From Pelargonium cotyledonis (taxonomy: Eukaryota; Streptophyta; Magnoliopsida; Geraniales; Geraniaceae), in contig JAYMTA010000137.1 in NCBI GenBank assembly GCA_036897625.1, forward strand, positions 1 to 38,051: 38,051 bases of DNA. The letters run 5' to 3'. The first letter of the stretch is position 1, and every line of letters begins with the position of its first letter. This document shows, piece by piece, positions 10,704 through 19,583 of the stretch. Made by a program: the position numbers and the translations under genes. The notes beneath the pieces were generated by a model. That model was not told where the DNA came from. It ran no database searches and saw nothing but the letters and a program-made list of their open reading frames with translations.

Positions 10704-12362
10704 ATGCAATCATCTGAGCAACACAGAAATTTAGGCATGTCCAACTTATTGTACCACCAGCCATTGCAAGAAAACGAGGCCTATTGCTTGCCTCAGTTTC
10801 AAACTTTCAACCACCACCACCAGCAGCTTTTCTTCAACGACAGTAACAGCCAGGGAAGCCGATTCTCTAGTCAGAATTCTCGCGAGCTGTACTGCACGCT
10901 GGAGTCATCCGTGGCAAATTGCAGCTACGGTGTTTACAATTCTCCATCAACTGTCAGCTTCTCACCCGGCGGAAGCCCTATGTCACAGCAAGATTCTCAG
11001 TCATACCCTCCTGATTTACATCAGTCTCCTGATAATACTTATGGCTCGTCCATAAGTGGTTCCTGCATAACTGATGATGTCAATGACTTGAAGCACAAGC
11101 TGAGAGAACTAGAAACTGTAATGCTAGGACCTGATGCCGATATACTGGACTGCTATGAAAGTACCTTCCAGGGCGGGACTAATGATTCAGCTCCGGCTGA
11201 GATGGATAACTTCAGAAAAACTATGGAGGCCATCACAAGAGGGGACTTGAGAGAGGTCCTTATTGCCTGTGCAAAATCGGTGTTGAACAATGATCTATTG
11301 ATGGCACAATGGTTGATGGGTGAATTGCGGCAGATGGTGTCGGTGTCTGGCAAACCGATCCAGAGGTTAGGAGCATACCTGTTAGAAGGGCTCGTTGCAC
11401 GGCTAGCCTCCACGGGGAGTTCCATGTACAAAGCGTTGAGATGTAAAGAACCGGCCAGTGCTGATCTCCTCTCGTACATGCACATCCTTTACGAGGTTTG
11501 CCCGTACTTCAAGTTCGGATACATGTCTGCAAATGGTGCCATTGCAGAAGCTATGAAGGATGAAAATAGAGTGCACATCATTGATTTCCAAATCGCTCAA
11601 GGCAGTCAGTGGATCACTCTCATCCAGGCTTTCGCAGCAAGGCCTGGCGGGCCACCCCATATTCGCATTACCGGCATTGATGATTCCACATCAGCATATG
11701 CCCGTGGAGGAGGATTATACATTGTGGGTAAGAGGTTATCAAAACTCGCTCAGTCATTTAACGTTCCATTCGAGTTCCATGCTGCAGCCATGTCTGGTTG
11801 CGATGTCCAGCTAGAAAATCTTGGCGTCCGACCTGGGGAGGCTTTGGCTGTGAATTTTGCATTCATGCTGCACCACATGCCGGATGAGAGTGTAAGCACT
11901 GAGAATCACCGGGATCGACTGTTAAGGCTGGTGAAGAGTCTATCTCCGAAAGTAGTGACCCTTGTTGAACAAGAATCCAACACAAACACTGCACCATTTC
12001 TCCCCCGGTTCCTGGAGACTTTCAACTATTACACAGCTATGTTTGAGTCCATCGACGTGACTCTCTCAAGGGATCATGCAGAGCGAATCAATGTGGAACA
12101 GCACTGCCTGGCACGCGACGTTGTGAACATTATAGCATGCGAGGGAGCTGATAGGGTGGAAAGGCACGAACTTCTTGGGAAGTGGAGGTCGCGGTTCAGA
12201 ATGGCAGGTTTTACTCCTTACCCTTTAAGCTCATTAGTGAATGCCACGATTAAAACTCTGCTAGAGAACTACTGCGAGCGTTATAGACTCGAAGAGAGAG
12301 ACGGAGCTCTCTATCTCGGGTGGATGAACCGGGACCTGGTAGCTTCTTGCGCATGGAAGTGA
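10704..12362 (+). CDS. GRAS family transcription regulator, PAT1 branch (scarecrow-like)
   Basis: An intronless CDS of 552 aa. GRAS proteins are nuclear transcriptional regulators; the PAT1 branch (PAT1, SCL5, SCL13, SCL21) acts in light and stress signalling. The N-terminus (about 1-170) is variable, with Gln/His/Ser-rich runs, as usual. The GRAS domain fills about 175-552. It shows the first leucine-rich region (REVLIACAKSVLNNDLL...), VHIID at 290-294 with GSQW just after, the second leucine-rich region, a PFYRE-type block (RFLETFNYYTAMFES) and a SAW-type end (WRSRFRMAGF, then LGWMNRDLVASCAWK at the C-terminus). The start is supported by an in-frame TAA at 10632-10634 with no ATG between. 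An AATAAA lies 156 nt after the stop (12518-12523). The exact orthologue (SCL21, SCL5, PAT1) cannot be fixed by eye. Long antisense frames inside it are shadows. Confidence 0.95.
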   Translation: MQSSEQHRNLGMSNLLYHQPLQENEAYCLPQFQTFNHHHQQLFFNDSNSQGSRFSSQNSRELYCTLESSVANCSYGVYNSPSTVSFSPGGSPMSQQDSQSYPPDLHQSPDNTYGSSISGSCITDDVNDLKHKLRELETVMLGPDADILDCYESTFQGGTNDSAPAEMDNFRKTMEAITRGDLREVLIACAKSVLNNDLLMAQWLMGELRQMVSVSGKPIQRLGAYLLEGLVARLASTGSSMYKALRCKEPASADLLSYMHILYEVCPYFKFGYMSANGAIAEAMKDENRVHIIDFQIAQGSQWITLIQAFAARPGGPPHIRITGIDDSTSAYARGGGLYIVGKRLSKLAQSFNVPFEFHAAAMSGCDVQLENLGVRPGEALAVNFAFMLHHMPDESVSTENHRDRLLRLVKSLSPKVVTLVEQESNTNTAPFLPRFLETFNYYTAMFESIDVTLSRDHAERINVEQHCLARDVVNIIACEGADRVERHELLGKWRSRFRMAGFTPYPLSSLVNATIKTLLENYCERYRLEERDGALYLGWMNRDLVASCAWK

Positions 12363-13385
12363 AAGCTATGCATTGCATTGCTCAATCTTCTCTATATGGT
12401 AGTTGGTCATTTTCTATGGGATCATTATATAGTTTGATGAAGTTTTTGATTTGTTGGATAGAGTAGTGAATTTCTGGTGAAACAGACAGTTATGTAATGT
12501 AATGTAATTAAGCCACAAATAAATGATTCTGTTATTTGCTGTTAGATTTATGTAAATCATAATCTTGTATCAAACAAAAACAGAGACGGTAATGTAGGGA
12601 GTTTTTGGACAAAAATAAAATCTCACAACTTACCAAATAATAGCAACTTGAAGAACCCCACAAACACTATCAGTGATAGAATTGACTGTACAACCATAAA
12701 CCATTGATGATGACATGTCAAGCTGAGCTGTACAAACCAAATTCCACTATGTCCGAAGTGTTAAATTGATGGCATGATTTGGGATCCACAAATCTCAAAA
12801 CAAAATCAAAATCAAAATCAGGTCCACACTCAGTTCTCATCACAATTCATCTCTTCACAGTTCACACAACCACCGCATATCAAATTATAAAGCTACTTTA
12901 TGAACATGCAACTGTTACCTCAATGTTCAAAAACACCAACAGTCTCATTGGCTGCCAATTAAACCTGAATTTTTATATATCTCTTTGTATATCACATCCA
13001 AAGAACACAACAAAATGGGATTGAGGGTGTCCTCTTTTCCTGGAGAAGGCAACAACCACACAACTGCCAATATATTTTTTACTTTTTTGAGCTCTTTCTC
13101 TCATTTGTTGAATGTGTTTGCCACTCATTTTCCACCCTCTCTCTTTTTCTTCCATTTCAAAAAGTACAATTTTTAAAACTTATGTTTATATCCATTTTAG
13201 TTAAAAGATTATATCCAATTTAGTTAAAAGATAACTTCATGATCTGAGACAAGTTGGCAACAATCATATCAAGAAAATGACAATAGATCTTTTGAAAGTG
13301 GAGACAATCTCACCCTGATAAGTATTAAAATAGATGAATTACGTGTAAAATTGACTTTTAAGTAGTAAGCATAAGTCTTTATTCG
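12363..13385. other. GRAS 3' UTR and spacer
   Basis: The 3' UTR probably ends soon after the AATAAA at 12518-12523. The rest is AT-rich with short, low-complexity open frames that resemble no known protein. Confidence 0.6.
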
Positions 13386-13829
13386 TGTTGGGTTGTCTCT
13401 TATCGGTTGTGAATGAGACGATCTCTAATGCCTTTGTTAGGTGCTAGTTCAAAGGGTGAGTCTTTCGATCATATTTTAAACCAATCATACAACTCCACTC
13501 AAAACATAAAAGCAACCTCTCGAAACAACTTTGGATTCCAATATCAGTGTTAAGTACTATTGGATCTTCTCACTCCATCGGGTCTAGAAACAACATCTCA
13601 TAATAGGGCGGAGTTGCAACCAATAGATCTAATACGAACGTGGAGTTTGTTGGGTTTTCTCACCCCAATAGATAGTTGATACCACTCACAGCCGGTGTGG
13701 GACAACCCAACAATCTCCCCTTACACATCGGGTCTAGGATGGCAGAGAAGCAACCATATAAGCTCTAATACATTGTTAGAGTCAAACATTTAACAGCTCC
13801 ATCCGCCACCGGTGTGGGACTACCCAACA
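13386..13829 (-). mobile_element. Array of short LTR-like repeats (TRIM-like)
   Basis: Two blocks that begin TGTT and end CCCAACA, 13648-13712 and 13774-13829, share CCGGTGTGGGAC plus ACCCAACA at their right ends. An inverted copy of the same end begins at 13386 (TGTTGGGTTGTC, then ATCGGTTGTGA). Read on the minus strand, each block is followed by a stretch containing GTATTAGA. At one place this is ATGTATTAGAGC, which matches the initiator-Met-tRNA primer-binding site TGGTATCAGAGC at 9 of 12 positions. A purine-rich AAGGGGAGAT precedes the next block. This order (LTR, primer site, short interior, polypurine tract, LTR) is that of a terminal-repeat retrotransposon in miniature. The interiors of two units are recognisably alike (CTAGACCCGATG in both). 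There is no coding capacity. The family is not identified. Confidence 0.5.
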
Positions 13830-13895
13830 ATGTGCAGCACATTGAAATTTAGCAACAAATGTAAAAGAAGCCACAAAACTTGGTATAAAATCAGA

Positions 13896-13901
13896 TTTAT
13901 T
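13896..13901 (-). terminator. Poly(A) signal candidate of the CCCH gene
   Basis: AATAAA on the minus strand, about 340 nt beyond the stop codon of the CCCH/RRM gene. It implies a 3' UTR of normal plant length and that the gene ends next to the LTR-like repeat array. Confidence 0.4.
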
Positions 13902-14237
13902 ACAATTGGTTTCAGTGTTGAAGAAACCTCTACACCTTTCTTTTAAACTTCTTCCTCAACTAAAAGCAAGACTATATATTACATTCTTCTACGAACTCAA
14001 CAAGCTCCCTTGCTTAGCTTCTATCATTACATCAAACCAAAAGAGAGGGAAAAAAATAAAAACTAGAAACCTGTATCATATAAGCTTTTCTGTATCATTC
14101 TTTGGGGAATCTACTCCACCTGTTTGTAACATGGAGAAGAACTTGTATTGTTTCTCTTCTTCGGTTGCTATGAGTACTATCCGAACAACGAAAATAATCT
14201 TGTGTCGATACCTCTCTATAATTCCTCCGAGTCTGAT

Positions 14238-16504
14238 CTATGTAGCTGTTGAAATGCCGCTCCCTATTGGAGAGGCGAACGGGCTTTCTGGAAGGTTTAG
14301 TCCTTGGCTGTTATGGGGTATAACATCAAGAGCATATAAGGAACGTGGTATAAGAGAATCAGAAAAATAATAGCAGAATCAGTAGACGAGAGCGTTGATA
14401 TATACCTGTCTGGATCGTTGAAACCAGTGTTTATATGCCTGATATTGTTGAAACGTTCAGCAGACAGGAAATCTACAAGTTCTTCCTGAGCTGTGATCAA
14501 GAAACTAGTCAGATGAATAAAGTTACGGGAAAGAATTTGAAAATGGTAATGTGCATATATTGAGTTTCACCTTCTGAAAGTTTCAACTCTTCCATTGAGT
14601 ATCCAATGTACGGGTGATGGGTCAAGGGTTTGGCTGCAGCTAATTGCATTTCCGAGAAGCGTCTTCTCTCAACTTCTAGTACTTGTTCGTGCCCCTCCAT
14701 GAGCTGCTTTTTGAGTAATCTTGAATGATCACAAATTCTCGGCACTAAATAACATACATTGCATATAAGAAAGCTAAACATACACCAAAAGCCACAAGAA
14801 TGAAAATCACGGCTTGTATGGGAACATCTACTCACAAGTGTGAAGCTCGGGATCTCCATCTATAATATTGAAACCGTATAATCCAGAATGAAACAACTTA
14901 TCAGAACATTTCCTGCACAACAGTATGCAAGAAATGGCATGCAATGTAGTTGACCAAAACATTAAGTTGCAATGTATCAAACTAGTCTTCAGAAAAGAAG
15001 CACTTGGTTTTGACGAATGTTACAAAGTTTCGAGCTTCTCTATAGTATTATCAAGACAATAATGTAATTAAGATTACAGATGCTGATTAGACCTAATGTT
15101 TACCTGTCAACGAGCCTTGACTTTTCCCGATAAGGTTTCACCAGAACTCGAGCACCACAAACAAAGTGAGGATTTCCTTTTGCCAAAATTTGTTTTACAG
15201 TCTCTGCATAAACAAAAGTGACAAACCCGAACATCCTCTTCTGCTGGCATGGAATCCTAACATCTTGAACGGGCCCAAATTTGCTAAAAAAGAACGTACC
15301 AAATCAAAACGGGAACGTTACATACCAAGAAACAGAACTTGAAACCCCCAAATTTTCTTACTCGAAGTAGTTGGAAACATCTTGCTCGGTAAATGTACTC
15401 TCCGCTGGAAAGGTAAGGTAAATCTGCCGAGAACCAGCCACCATTACACCAGAATCACTCGATCTTTCACCAATATACTCCAAGTATTTTGGAACATCGT
15501 CTGCCAGAATCACTGAATGCTGCCCGTGAGGCCTGAAACTCAATAGACACGATTAGAATGGTTAGACTCATAAAACATGAGAATATTCATAGCTTGTGGA
15601 TGTGTAAAACTTACATATTGTACCTGTCAATTAGACGAATGCTATTCTTTAATCGAGCAAGAAGCTTTGTCAAACTAAAACCAGCCTTACCGTGTCTTTG
15701 GCTCTCGGTAAGATATCCCTCAGCTTGAAGGGTCCTCCCGTACTTCTCATAATACATCATCGGTAATGAGGCAATTGAAACCGGAAACCCTCTCCTTGAT
15801 TTCAAAAGCTCGGTTAGCTCGAGTTCTAGCTTCTCAAGAGACCCAGGTGAGAGTACATGATCGTCACTAGAAACGTCATTCAAACTTTGGCTGAAACTTT
15901 GAGAGAAGCTCTCAGGCACTGGGTGGCCATGGAAATACCTACAGTTAGTACCGTGCTTACAAAACCCCTTATTGAAGTAATGGCACACTTTAACTGGAAA
16001 CTCGGGCAAACTTGGAGACCTTCGACTGGTTCTCACACCCAAAGCATGTTCTTGATTGAGGTGATTGCTCGGGAAATCTGAATCAACATATTCTAACTGA
16101 TCATCCAGCGCCAAGAACTGCATTTCAGCAACAGAATCCGAGTAAGGAACATAATCAAGACTGTGAACTGATTGCTGATCGGCATCCCAAAACACTTTTG
16201 CAGCTCGGATTGTTGTTGGAGAGTATGGAGTGAACTGCATAGGGAGGTCTCCAGCCGATGCTGCTGTGGTTAACTGAGAGGGTGAGATAGGCGAAGAAGC
16301 TGCTAATTTGGACAACCTGAGGAGCTCAGCTTTGGCCTTGTTGATCAAACATTGGATGACATTATCCGGGCTGAAAGCTAGCCGGATCATATCCTGATCA
16401 CCATGTTCTTGTAACAAGAGATACCCTATAATCTTACAGACATTTTCAGGCTCTACCTTCTGGATTCTATTGTATACAACTTTAGTGGACTCTGAAAAAT
16501 CCAT
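14238..16504 (-). CDS. CCCH zinc finger, LOTUS/OST-HTH-like and RRM putative RNA-binding protein
   Basis: Exons in transcript order are 16504-15624, 15532-15362, 15283-15104, 14912-14836, 14744-14571, 14490-14406 and 14307-14238. All join in phase to 545 aa, ending ...GSGISTAT. The layout matches Arabidopsis zinc finger CCCH domain-containing proteins such as C3H18, C3H46, C3H53 and C3H55. An N-terminal helical region ([15 protein letters not shown]...) comes first. The finger is C-X7-C-X5-C-X3-H with Cys174, Cys182, Cys188 and His192. A LOTUS/OST-HTH-like segment spans about 215-293. The RRM spans about 329-405, with RNP2 IYLTFP at 331-336 and RNP1 KRMFGFVTF at 366-374. A charged helical C-terminal part follows. 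The domains predict RNA binding; targets and process are unknown. The start is the ATG at 16504; the frame extends 3 codons upstream only to a GTG just after a leader acceptor at 16518. Several introns are short (80-100 nt), as is normal in plants. Confidence 0.93.
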
Positions 16505-17397
16505 CTCAGACACAAACCCTACAAAGAAAAGATAAATAGCAAATACATAAGTCCTAAGAACATAACAAAAAGTGGATAAAATTCATAAAAGAGACTTGAA
16601 ACTCAATTAACAAAGGTCAAACACAGAACATATCAAATCATAAAAGTACCTTAAATAGCAGATCTAACCAAACCAAAACAAAAAAAAAAAACTAAGATTC
16701 AACTCCTCATACAATGTTGTTTCTGACAATAAATTCTCAACAACAGAACATAAACTGTAGATTCTGACATTATCATCTCCTAAATCTCTCACCACATACA
16801 CAAAAATCATCACTTTTTTTTTCCCAAATTAGAGTAAAATTGGAAAAGACAACAAATAAACAAAACAACCCAGAAAGAAACTTATCAGTTACACACCAAA
16901 AAATCACAAAAAACTAAAACATGAACAGAAAATACATAAAACCCAAAAGGAAAGAAAAACTACCAGTTGAAACCCAGAAAACTACAAAACAAGAAATTGA
17001 AACCAAAAAGGAGGATCATTTGGAAAGAAAGACCATATATTTAACCGTTACAAGAAACACAATTTGAAAAAGAAAAGAAAAAAGGCCATATTTTTACCAT
17101 TTCCCACAATTCTCCCAGAAATACAGCATGCACACACTCAACCACTGTTTGAAAAACCAAATCCAGAAACCACAACAATAGACTAAAGCTAAAAACAAAG
17201 TAGCACCCACTTTTTCAGCAGCAACACATGAAAAAGACTCCAAATCAAAAACCCATATCCAAAAACAAGAGTTTGAGTATGAGAAGGTATCAGGAAAAAG
17301 ACCCACATTCCAAAATCAGAAATTTAGCCAAAAACTGAGACCACCATAAGAATATATAGACATACCCACCAAAAATCCTCCGAAATATGCAAGAAAT

Positions 17398-17457
17398 TTA
17401 TGTTTTTGATAGTTCAGATGAACCAATCCAAGAGCACAAGAACTCGTCCATGGCCAT
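17398..17457 (-). CDS. Upstream ORF in the CCCH gene leader (19 aa)
   Basis: In the first leader exon an ATG at 17457 opens a frame reading MAMDEFLCSWIGSSELSKT, ended by TAA. Its context is CATC before ATGG, moderately good. It ends before the inferred leader-intron donor at 17365 and does not overlap the main CDS. Such upstream ORFs can lower translation of the main frame. Whether it is translated or conserved is unknown. Confidence 0.4.
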   Translation of the reverse strand: MAMDEFLCSWIGSSELSKT

Positions 17458-17489
17458 GATTGATTGAGATTTGATCACTCTCTTTGCTG

Positions 17490-17516
17490 TTCTTCTTCTT
17501 CTTCTTCTTCTTCTTC
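17490..17516 (+). repeat. (TTC)9 microsatellite
   Basis: Nine TTC units (GAA on the transcribed strand) in the leader of the CCCH gene, a typical plant 5'-UTR microsatellite. Confidence 0.9.
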
Positions 17517-17649
17517 AGAGCTATTTTTTTAATTTCTTTTGCTTTGAATTTCCAACAAAAAGGAGAAATGACAGAAAGGATAGCTTTAAGTGCGCCTCGT
17601 CTGTAGTTCAAATCCACAACAAACCCATAAATATATACACACATCACTC

Positions 17650-18130
17650 TCTCCTAATAAATAATTAACATTTCAATTAGTATTAATTAATTAAATAATT
17701 TTTGTTTTCAATCATTAAACTCACCACCACCTTCTCTCACTCCTTGTTGTCACTCTTATCTCAATTTAAATCTAGTTTTTCAAAATAAAAAATAAAAAAA
17801 CATTTACTTCACGCGCATTTATATATGTAAATTACAAGTATTTATTATATAATAAAAAAACACACATAAATTTAGCATGGATTATTTTTTGCATTATGCA
17901 AATTCACTGATAATTACTCATAAATATAATTTTGACTATTTTTGTGCTCATAATGTTTGCTGGTAAACAGTAGAGGAATATCATGCACAAATTTAAGTTC
18001 ATCAACTTTTTTTTTAATTAAAATAAACAATAAATCCAATATTTTTATTGTTTTATTTTTTATTTTTGGAGGAAAAAATTACAGGCGGATACTGTCTGTT
18101 ACAGAAATTTGCGGGAATAATTGACAGGAT
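17650..18130. other. AT-rich spacer, promoter side of the CCCH gene
   Basis: No gene seen. AT-rich, with ATTA and T runs. It may include proximal promoter sequence for the minus-strand CCCH gene. Confidence 0.5.
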
Positions 18131-18139
18131 TTTCTTTTA

Positions 18140-18485
18140 ATTTGAAGCCGAAATGACGGAAATGCCCTTCAAAATCTTGGGATTTAACTACGCAAGTTTG
18201 TGTTCCGGTGAAAGAGATACGGTGTTTTCACTGTACACCAGCACCGTTGTATCAGCGTGTCAGTTGTGGGCCCACCCCACTGTGTGTCCGTGTATTTTGC
18301 CCTGGAGTTTTGTTGTCCATCTGACGGAGAGCATGAATGCCACGTGTCGCATCCGCAGGAGGTGTTACAGTCTACCTCCAGGTGCTTCTCAGTGGTGGGA
18401 CCCGCAACATCCGAACTCACTTCTTATGTGGCAGTTAGTGGGCCCGGGTTTTTAAAGGAGCAAGTACACTTCTCCGTGATTGGTG
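18140..18485. promoter_or_regulatory. GC-rich promoter-like block without an adjacent gene
   Basis: A GC-rich island in AT-rich surroundings. It contains the palindrome GTGGGCCCAC (18266-18275), GTGGGACCC (18395-18403) and GTGGGCCC (18438-18445), all resembling class I TCP or site II motifs, plus a G-box CACGTG (18341-18346). Open frames here (100 aa + strand, 78 aa - strand) resemble no known protein. It lies about 550-850 nt upstream of the inferred CCCH transcription start, so it may be a distal promoter of that gene. Confidence 0.4.
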
Positions 18486-18518
18486 GTTAAAAGATATGTC
18501 ATTATTATTATTTTTTTA

Positions 18519-18751
18519 CTCAGTCCGTCTGAGTCTTATTTTCATTTTTTAAAAAAAATTAAGAATTATAAGATAATTTAATGTGTTTTTAATACCACTT
18601 TCTCCGCTTACACCGCATGGGCATCCATGTGCATAAGTGATAAGGGTAATATGGAAAGAATAATAATATAATAGCATAAAAATAGAAACAAGACACTCAT
18701 TTTGGGATAAAAATTTAAACAAACGAGACATTCATTTTGAGACGGATGGAG
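18519..18751. mobile_element. Stowaway-like MITE
   Basis: The left end, CTCAGTCCGTCTGAGTCTTA, and the right end, GAGACGGATGGAG, form an imperfect inverted repeat close to the Stowaway consensus CTCCCTCCGTCC. The element is flanked on both sides by TA (18517-18518 and 18752-18753), the target duplication of Tc1/Mariner-type MITEs. At 233 bp it has no coding capacity. It sits beside the GC-rich promoter-like block. Confidence 0.72.
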
Positions 18752-18753
18752 TA

Positions 18754-19426
18754 TTTTTTTTAAATTATCATTCGACACCGAAGGTATAAGCATTTGAAGT
18801 CCAATTCGACTTAAAATTGATTCGATATATTTATATTGAAATCGAAACTTTCATGAAAACATACCGGTTGAATGGTGATATAATTGAATTTTTTTTATTT
18901 CATTCTACACAATCTAATCTAAAAACATATGTCTACCACAAAATTGAATGAAGTTTACTATTTTTACTGTCTCAAAATAATTGACTACTTTTAAATTATT
19001 TCTTGAAAATTATGAATATGTTAGAACTAATTAGGTTTTTTCTCTTATATTTTCGTATGTTATTGTTTTAACAAAGAGTCTAACTGAATATTATTAATAA
19101 TTTATGCATAACTAAAATATATGCGACTAGAAAAAATTAACCATACTATATGAACAATAACTTGGGTGCAATTTTTGTAAAAGCTTTGATTGATTTTACA
19201 GAAAAAATTTGTATAAAAACACAAAATTGATAACAATTTACAAAAGATAATTAACGTAGAAGTCAAATTTAAATGGTTGTTGCAACGAATTTGTAGTATA
19301 ATTGCAAACTTGTTATAACCCGATCGAGACTATATTAATTATCTCTTAATTTAATTGTAACGACGTTTAGTTTCATTGCCAAATAATAAGACAACAATGA
19401 TACTAAGACTATGAAGGGATATATTA
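18754..19426. other. AT-rich spacer
   Basis: No gene, repeat array or RNA gene is recognised before the target duplication of the Mutator-like element. Confidence 0.6.
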
Positions 19427-19435
19427 AATTTTAAA
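19427..19435. repeat. Target-site duplication of the MULE, left copy
   Basis: AATTTTAAA directly precedes the left terminal repeat and is identical to the right copy at 22016-22024. Confidence 0.88.
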
Positions 19436-19583
19436 GAGACATACCCTAAATTCATACATCAACTTTACCTAAATCTACAAATAAGTCCAATTGAATAAAA
19501 TTTGTACAAATAGATACATGAATTATCTAATTTGTACAAATAAACTCAAGTCACTAACTCCGTTTCTTCTACCGTTAACTATA
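19436..19583. repeat. MULE left terminal inverted repeat
   Basis: Pairs with 21868-22015. It contains two TTGTACAAATA motifs and ends ACCGTTAACTATA. The transposase stop codon (19575-19577) lies inside this repeat, so the reading frame ends in element-end sequence rather than in native coding sequence. Confidence 0.9.

Larger units (their letters stand above)
16505..17600 (-). other. CCCH gene 5' leader with leader intron
   Basis: An intron is inferred from a donor at 17365 (GGTGG|GTATGT) to an acceptor at 16519 (TTTGTAG|GG), giving 14 nt of leader before the ATG. The first leader exon lies around 17366-17600 and includes a (GAA)9 tract. A TATA-like stretch (TATATATTTAT on the minus strand) lies near 17628-17640, so transcription likely begins near 17600. 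Confidence 0.55.

Noticed and set aside
11153..11660. Antisense frames within the GRAS gene
   Set aside because: Shadows of the strongly conserved GRAS coding frame.
13386..13829. CRISPR array
   Set aside because: The spacing and repeats are irregular and the DNA is a plant nuclear genome; the LTR-like reading fits better.
13906..14370. 154-aa plus-strand open frame
   Set aside because: It lies antisense to the last exon, an intron and the 3' UTR of the CCCH gene, whose splice frames are exact; no family resemblance.
16505..16513. Possible earlier start of the CCCH protein (three extra residues)
   Set aside because: The codon at 16513 is GTG, not ATG, and lies just after the leader acceptor. 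The ATG at 16504 gives the N-terminus expected of the family.
18153..18490. Overlapping 100-aa and 77-aa plus-strand frames
   Set aside because: They come from a GC-rich block where several frames are open at once; the content is motif-rich promoter-like DNA.
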